Shown here: in pieces, positions 61,550-64,000 of the stretch
How positions within the stretch are numbered: the first letter of the stretch is position 1
How the letters are laid out: every line of letters begins with the position of its first letter
NCBI RefSeq assembly: GCF_030123325.1
Contig: NZ_CP126106.1
Coordinates: 5,711,001-5,775,000, forward strand
Direction of reading: 5' to 3'
Length of the DNA stretch: 64,000 nucleotides
From: Peribacillus simplex
GTDB lineage: Bacteria > Bacillota > Bacilli > Bacillales > DSM-1321
Position numbers and translations under genes: made by a program
The notes under the pieces: generated by a model
What the model was told of the DNA's origin: nothing
The model's database searches: none
What the model saw: only the letters and a program-made list of their open reading frames with translations

Positions 61550-62248
61550 TACATAATACATGAAAGTTACCAAAATGGCGGTGATCATTATGCCCGGAAG
61601 CAGATTTGCCACCCTTATTTTGGTCAGGCCGATAATATTCAAACCAATCGCCAAAATCATGACTCCCCCAGTTGCCGTCATTTCCAATATGAAGGAATCC
61701 ATTAAAGCAGTTGGAATCATCGTATTGATCTGCCTTGAAAAAATCGCTATGAATCCCTCATAAAGAATGACCGGAAATGCTGAAAAAAGTACACCTATGC
61801 CAAGCGTACTGGCGAGGACCAATGCTGTAAAGCCATCAATGATCGCTTTTGTTATCAAAACATCATGATCATTCCGGATACCGCTATCCAGGGCACCGAT
61901 GATGGCCATCGCCCCAATGCCAAATATGAGTGTAGCCGTTACAAATCCCTGAGATATCGAAATTCCTTCCTTCGCTTTCATCCTGCGTTCAAGCCAATTG
62001 CCTAATGAATTTAACCTGGCCTCAAGATTCATCCATTCACCCAGGACAGCCCCTCCGACAATACTTAAAATGACAACAAGGAAATTATCGCTTTTAAAGC
62101 CCATCTGCAAACCTAAGACCATGACGGCCAAACCGATACCGCTCATGACCGTTTCTTTTATCTTTTCAGGTATATGTTGTAAAAACCTTCCTAAAATCGA
62201 ACCGATTAAAATGCAGGCACCATTCACCAAAGCCCCTAATAATACCAT
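61547..62248 (-). CDS. DUF554 family membrane protein
   Basis: Membrane protein of 233 residues with six or seven helices. Family features: LLGALVNGACILIGSILG at the start, GGAVLGEWMNLE near 70, GMKAKEGISISQGFVTATLIFGIGAMAIIGALDSG in part (FGIGAMAIIGALDSGI near 110). Function unknown; a transport role is guessed by the annotation of similar proteins (YdfK, YqgA). Start at the second ATG (62248), five bases after AGGTGG. Confidence 0.88.
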   Translation of the reverse strand: MVLLGALVNGACILIGSILGRFLQHIPEKIKETVMSGIGLAVMVLGLQMGFKSDNFLVVILSIVGGAVLGEWMNLEARLNSLGNWLERRMKAKEGISISQGFVTATLIFGIGAMAIIGALDSGIRNDHDVLITKAIIDGFTALVLASTLGIGVLFSAFPVILYEGFIAIFSRQINTMIPTALMDSFILEMTATGGVMILAIGLNIIGLTKIRVANLLPGIMITAILVTFMYYV

Positions 62249-62300
62249 CTCATCCACCTAATTTTCTGCATATGTCGTCACGATCTTTTCATAAGGTGAT

Positions 62301-63161
62301 CTAAGAGGAAATGTTCTCTTGATCGATCAAGTTCAAAATTCTCTCTAAATCCTCTTTTGAAAAGAATTCTATTTCTATTTTTCCTTTTTTCTTGCTTTGT
62401 TTTATCGTTACGCTCGTTCCTAGTCTTTCACGCAAACTTGTCTCCCGTTGCTTTATGAAGATATCTTTTTTTTCCTGTTTCTTATGTTTAGTTTCACGTG
62501 AAACGGTATCATTCAATTGATGTATATATTGCTCTAGCTGCCTGACATTCATTCCTTCTTTGAGGATTTTATCCGCTACGGGCTTAAGCATCTCTTTTTT
62601 CTTTAAACCTAGCAATGCCCGGCCATGCCCCATGGAAATTTCCCCTTCGGAGATATATCTCCTAATCTCTTCAGGCAAAGATAGCAATCTAACATGGTTT
62701 GCTATATGGGGTCGGCTTTTACCCAGCCGATTGGCCAATTGCTCTTGGGTGAATTCCAATTTTTCAAGAAGCGTTTGATAAGCGACAGCCTCCTCGATCG
62801 GATTCAAGTCTTCCCGTTGCAGGTTTTCCAAAATCGCCAGTTCCATCATCTGCTGTTCGCTCAATTTCCTCACAACGACCGGAACTGTCTTTAAACCAGC
62901 TTCCTTGGCAGCACGGTAACGCCTTTCCCCAGCCACGATTTCATATCCCTTAATGCTTTCCCGGGCAATAATCGGCTGTAATATCCCATGTTCCATGATG
63001 GATTGCTTTAATTCCTCTATAGCTTCAAGCCGAAAACTCTTTCGGGGCTGATAAGGATTTGGCCTTAATTCCCTTAATTTGATTTCTCGCACGATTTCAT
63101 CTTTACTGATCTCCCCATTGTTGAAAAGTGCGTTAAGTCCTTTGCCAAGTCCTTTAGCCAT
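62301..63161 (-). CDS. parB: Chromosome-partitioning protein ParB (Spo0J)
   Basis: Protein of 286 residues. MAKGLGKGLNALF start, the CTP-binding ParB/Srx domain with ELRPNPYQPRKSF, GERRYRAAKEAG (near 80), and the helix-turn-helix FTQEQLANRLGKSRPHIANHVRLLSLP in part (EQLANRLGKSRPHIANHVRL). It loads on parS, spreads as a clamp and recruits SMC; it also controls sporulation in B. subtilis. ATG overlaps parA by 8 bases. A parS site is inside the gene. Confidence 0.98.
   Translation of the reverse strand: MAKGLGKGLNALFNNGEISKDEIVREIKLRELRPNPYQPRKSFRLEAIEELKQSIMEHGILQPIIARESIKGYEIVAGERRYRAAKEAGLKTVPVVVRKLSEQQMMELAILENLQREDLNPIEEAVAYQTLLEKLEFTQEQLANRLGKSRPHIANHVRLLSLPEEIRRYISEGEISMGHGRALLGLKKKEMLKPVADKILKEGMNVRQLEQYIHQLNDTVSRETKHKKQEKKDIFIKQRETSLRERLGTSVTIKQSKKKGKIEIEFFSKEDLERILNLIDQENISS
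62490..62505. promoter_or_regulatory. parS site inside parB
   Basis: AGTTTCACGTGAAACG; the 14-bp core GTTTCACGTGAAAC is a perfect palindrome and matches the parS consensus. B. subtilis also has a parS within spo0J. Confidence 0.9.
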
Positions 63162-63912
63162 TTGATACCACTTCCTTTGCCAGTTCTAGATAGACCTCCG
63201 CCCCTCGTGACTTTGGATCATATATAATTATCGGTTCTCCATGGCTCGGCGCTTCACTCAATCGGACATTGCGGGGAATGATGGTTTGATAGACTTTATC
63301 CTGAAAGTATTTTTTGACTTCTTCTATGACCTGGAGACCTAGATTCGTTCTTGCATCCAACATCGTCAATAGCACACCCTCGATTTTCAAATCATGGTTC
63401 AAATGCTTTTGGACGAGGCGGACCGTATTCAATAGTTGACTCAACCCCTCCAATGCATAATATTCACATTGTACCGGAATCAAAACTGCATCGGCGGCCG
63501 TTAAGGCATTAAGCGTAAGCAAACCCAATGATGGAGGGCAGTCAATCACAATGTAATCGTATTGGCCCTGCACCTCTTCTAATGCCCTTTTTAATCGGAC
63601 TTCCCTTGAGATGGTTGGAACAAGCTCAATTTCCGCACCTGCAAGTTGAATTGTCGCAGGTATGGCATATAGGTTTTCCACCTTTGTTTCCATGATGACG
63701 GTACTGGCCTCGACATCATCAACCAATACATCATAAATACATTGTTCCACATCCGCTTTATCAATACCTGCACCGCTTGTCGCATTCCCCTGCGGGTCAA
63801 TATCGACCATTAAGACTTTCTGTCCTATGTATGCAAGACAAGCACTTAAACTGACAGAAGTTGTCGTTTTTCCAACACCGCCCTTTTGATTGGCAATGGC
63901 GAGAATCTTACC
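63154..63912 (-). CDS. parA: Chromosome-partitioning ATPase ParA (Soj)
   Basis: Deviant Walker ATPase of 252 residues. Walker A KGGVGKTTTSV with the signature Lys (near 11-18), A' motif VDIDPQGNATSG near 38, Walker B YIVIDCPPSLGLLTLNAL near 120. It acts with ParB in origin segregation and on DnaA. Start GTG at 63912 after a weak AAGCGGGTG; no better codon is near. Confidence 0.97.
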   Translation of the reverse strand, partial: GKILAIANQKGGVGKTTTSVSLSACLAYIGQKVLMVDIDPQGNATSGAGIDKADVEQCIYDVLVDDVEASTVIMETKVENLYAIPATIQLAGAEIELVPTISREVRLKRALEEVQGQYDYIVIDCPPSLGLLTLNALTAADAVLIPVQCEYYALEGLSQLLNTVRLVQKHLNHDLKIEGVLLTMLDARTNLGLQVIEEVKKYFQDKVYQTIIPRNVRLSEAPSHGEPIIIYDPKSRGAEVYLELAKEVVSNG

Positions 63913-63933
63913 CACGAATTCACCCGCTTTCAA

Positions 63934-64000
63934 CTATCTTCATCACGCTTTTATCTATTGATTTTTACCCTAAATCCATTTATTTCTTTCTATTTTATCA
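63934..64000. other. Right edge upstream of parA
   Basis: 67 AT-rich bases without a recognisable gene. In B. subtilis noc is the next gene toward the origin. Confidence 0.5.

Noticed and set aside
1..64000. Prophage, genomic island or defence system
   Set aside because: No integrase, phage structural genes, toxin-antitoxin pair, restriction system or composition shift was seen; the right half matches conserved origin-proximal gene order.

Overview
The window is chromosomal DNA of a low-GC, endospore-forming Bacillaceae. The gene order at the right end (parA/soj, parB/spo0J, yyaC, a MscS channel, a DUF951 protein, ychF, rpsF-ssb-rpsR, yybS-gdpP-rplI, dnaC, purA, tRNAs, walRKHIJ, htrA-like protease, rlmH) is the origin-proximal left arm known from Bacillus subtilis. 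oriC should lie a few kb beyond the right edge. Gene content, including a schizokinen-type siderophore operon, suggests a relative of Peribacillus or Priestia; this genus-level guess is inference. Nearly all housekeeping genes are on the minus strand, pointing away from the origin and so co-directional with replication.

Layout. 1-11 kb: export and uptake genes (a MacA/MacB-like ABC exporter cut by the left edge, a DUF485 plus sodium:acetate-type symporter pair, a split ThrE-type exporter, a DAACS symporter, a PTS_EIIC_2 membrane protein), an alpha/beta hydrolase, a lysoplasmalogenase and an rRNA methyltransferase. 11.4-13.9 kb: a GltC-like LysR regulator divergent from an NADP-type glutamate dehydrogenase. 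14.0-19.8 kb: a complete ribose operon rbsRKDACB with a cre/RbsR-type operator. 20.0-28.5 kb: a six-gene, Fur-controlled siderophore operon in the rhizobactin rhbABCDEF order. 28.7-40 kb: a VTC polyphosphate polymerase-like gene next to a broken DUF4956 gene, cytoplasmic alpha-amylase, peptidase T, a KatE catalase with a SigB-type promoter, DbpA helicase, a heme monooxygenase, an RlmN-family methyltransferase and RlmH. 40-64 kb: the origin-proximal core, including the WalRK cell-wall regulatory operon, a putative WalR-controlled M23 hydrolase, four tRNAs, replication, c-di-AMP and ribosomal genes, and ParAB with an internal parS site.

Signals the genes do not explain: (1) a family of five dispersed, about 120-130 bp, GC-rich, structured repeats with compensatory base changes. 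Two copies sit in larger MITE-like elements with terminal inverted repeats and possible 6-bp target duplications; one splits a terminator. (2) A DnaA-box cluster between rlmH and the htrA-like gene. (3) A triple WalR motif upstream of the LysM/G5/M23 hydrolase gene. (4) A 23-bp perfect inverted repeat made of two Fur boxes. (5) An rpsF leader hairpin that hides the ribosome-binding site, as expected of S6:S18 autoregulation. I found no wholly new multi-gene system; the repeat family is the best candidate for something undescribed.
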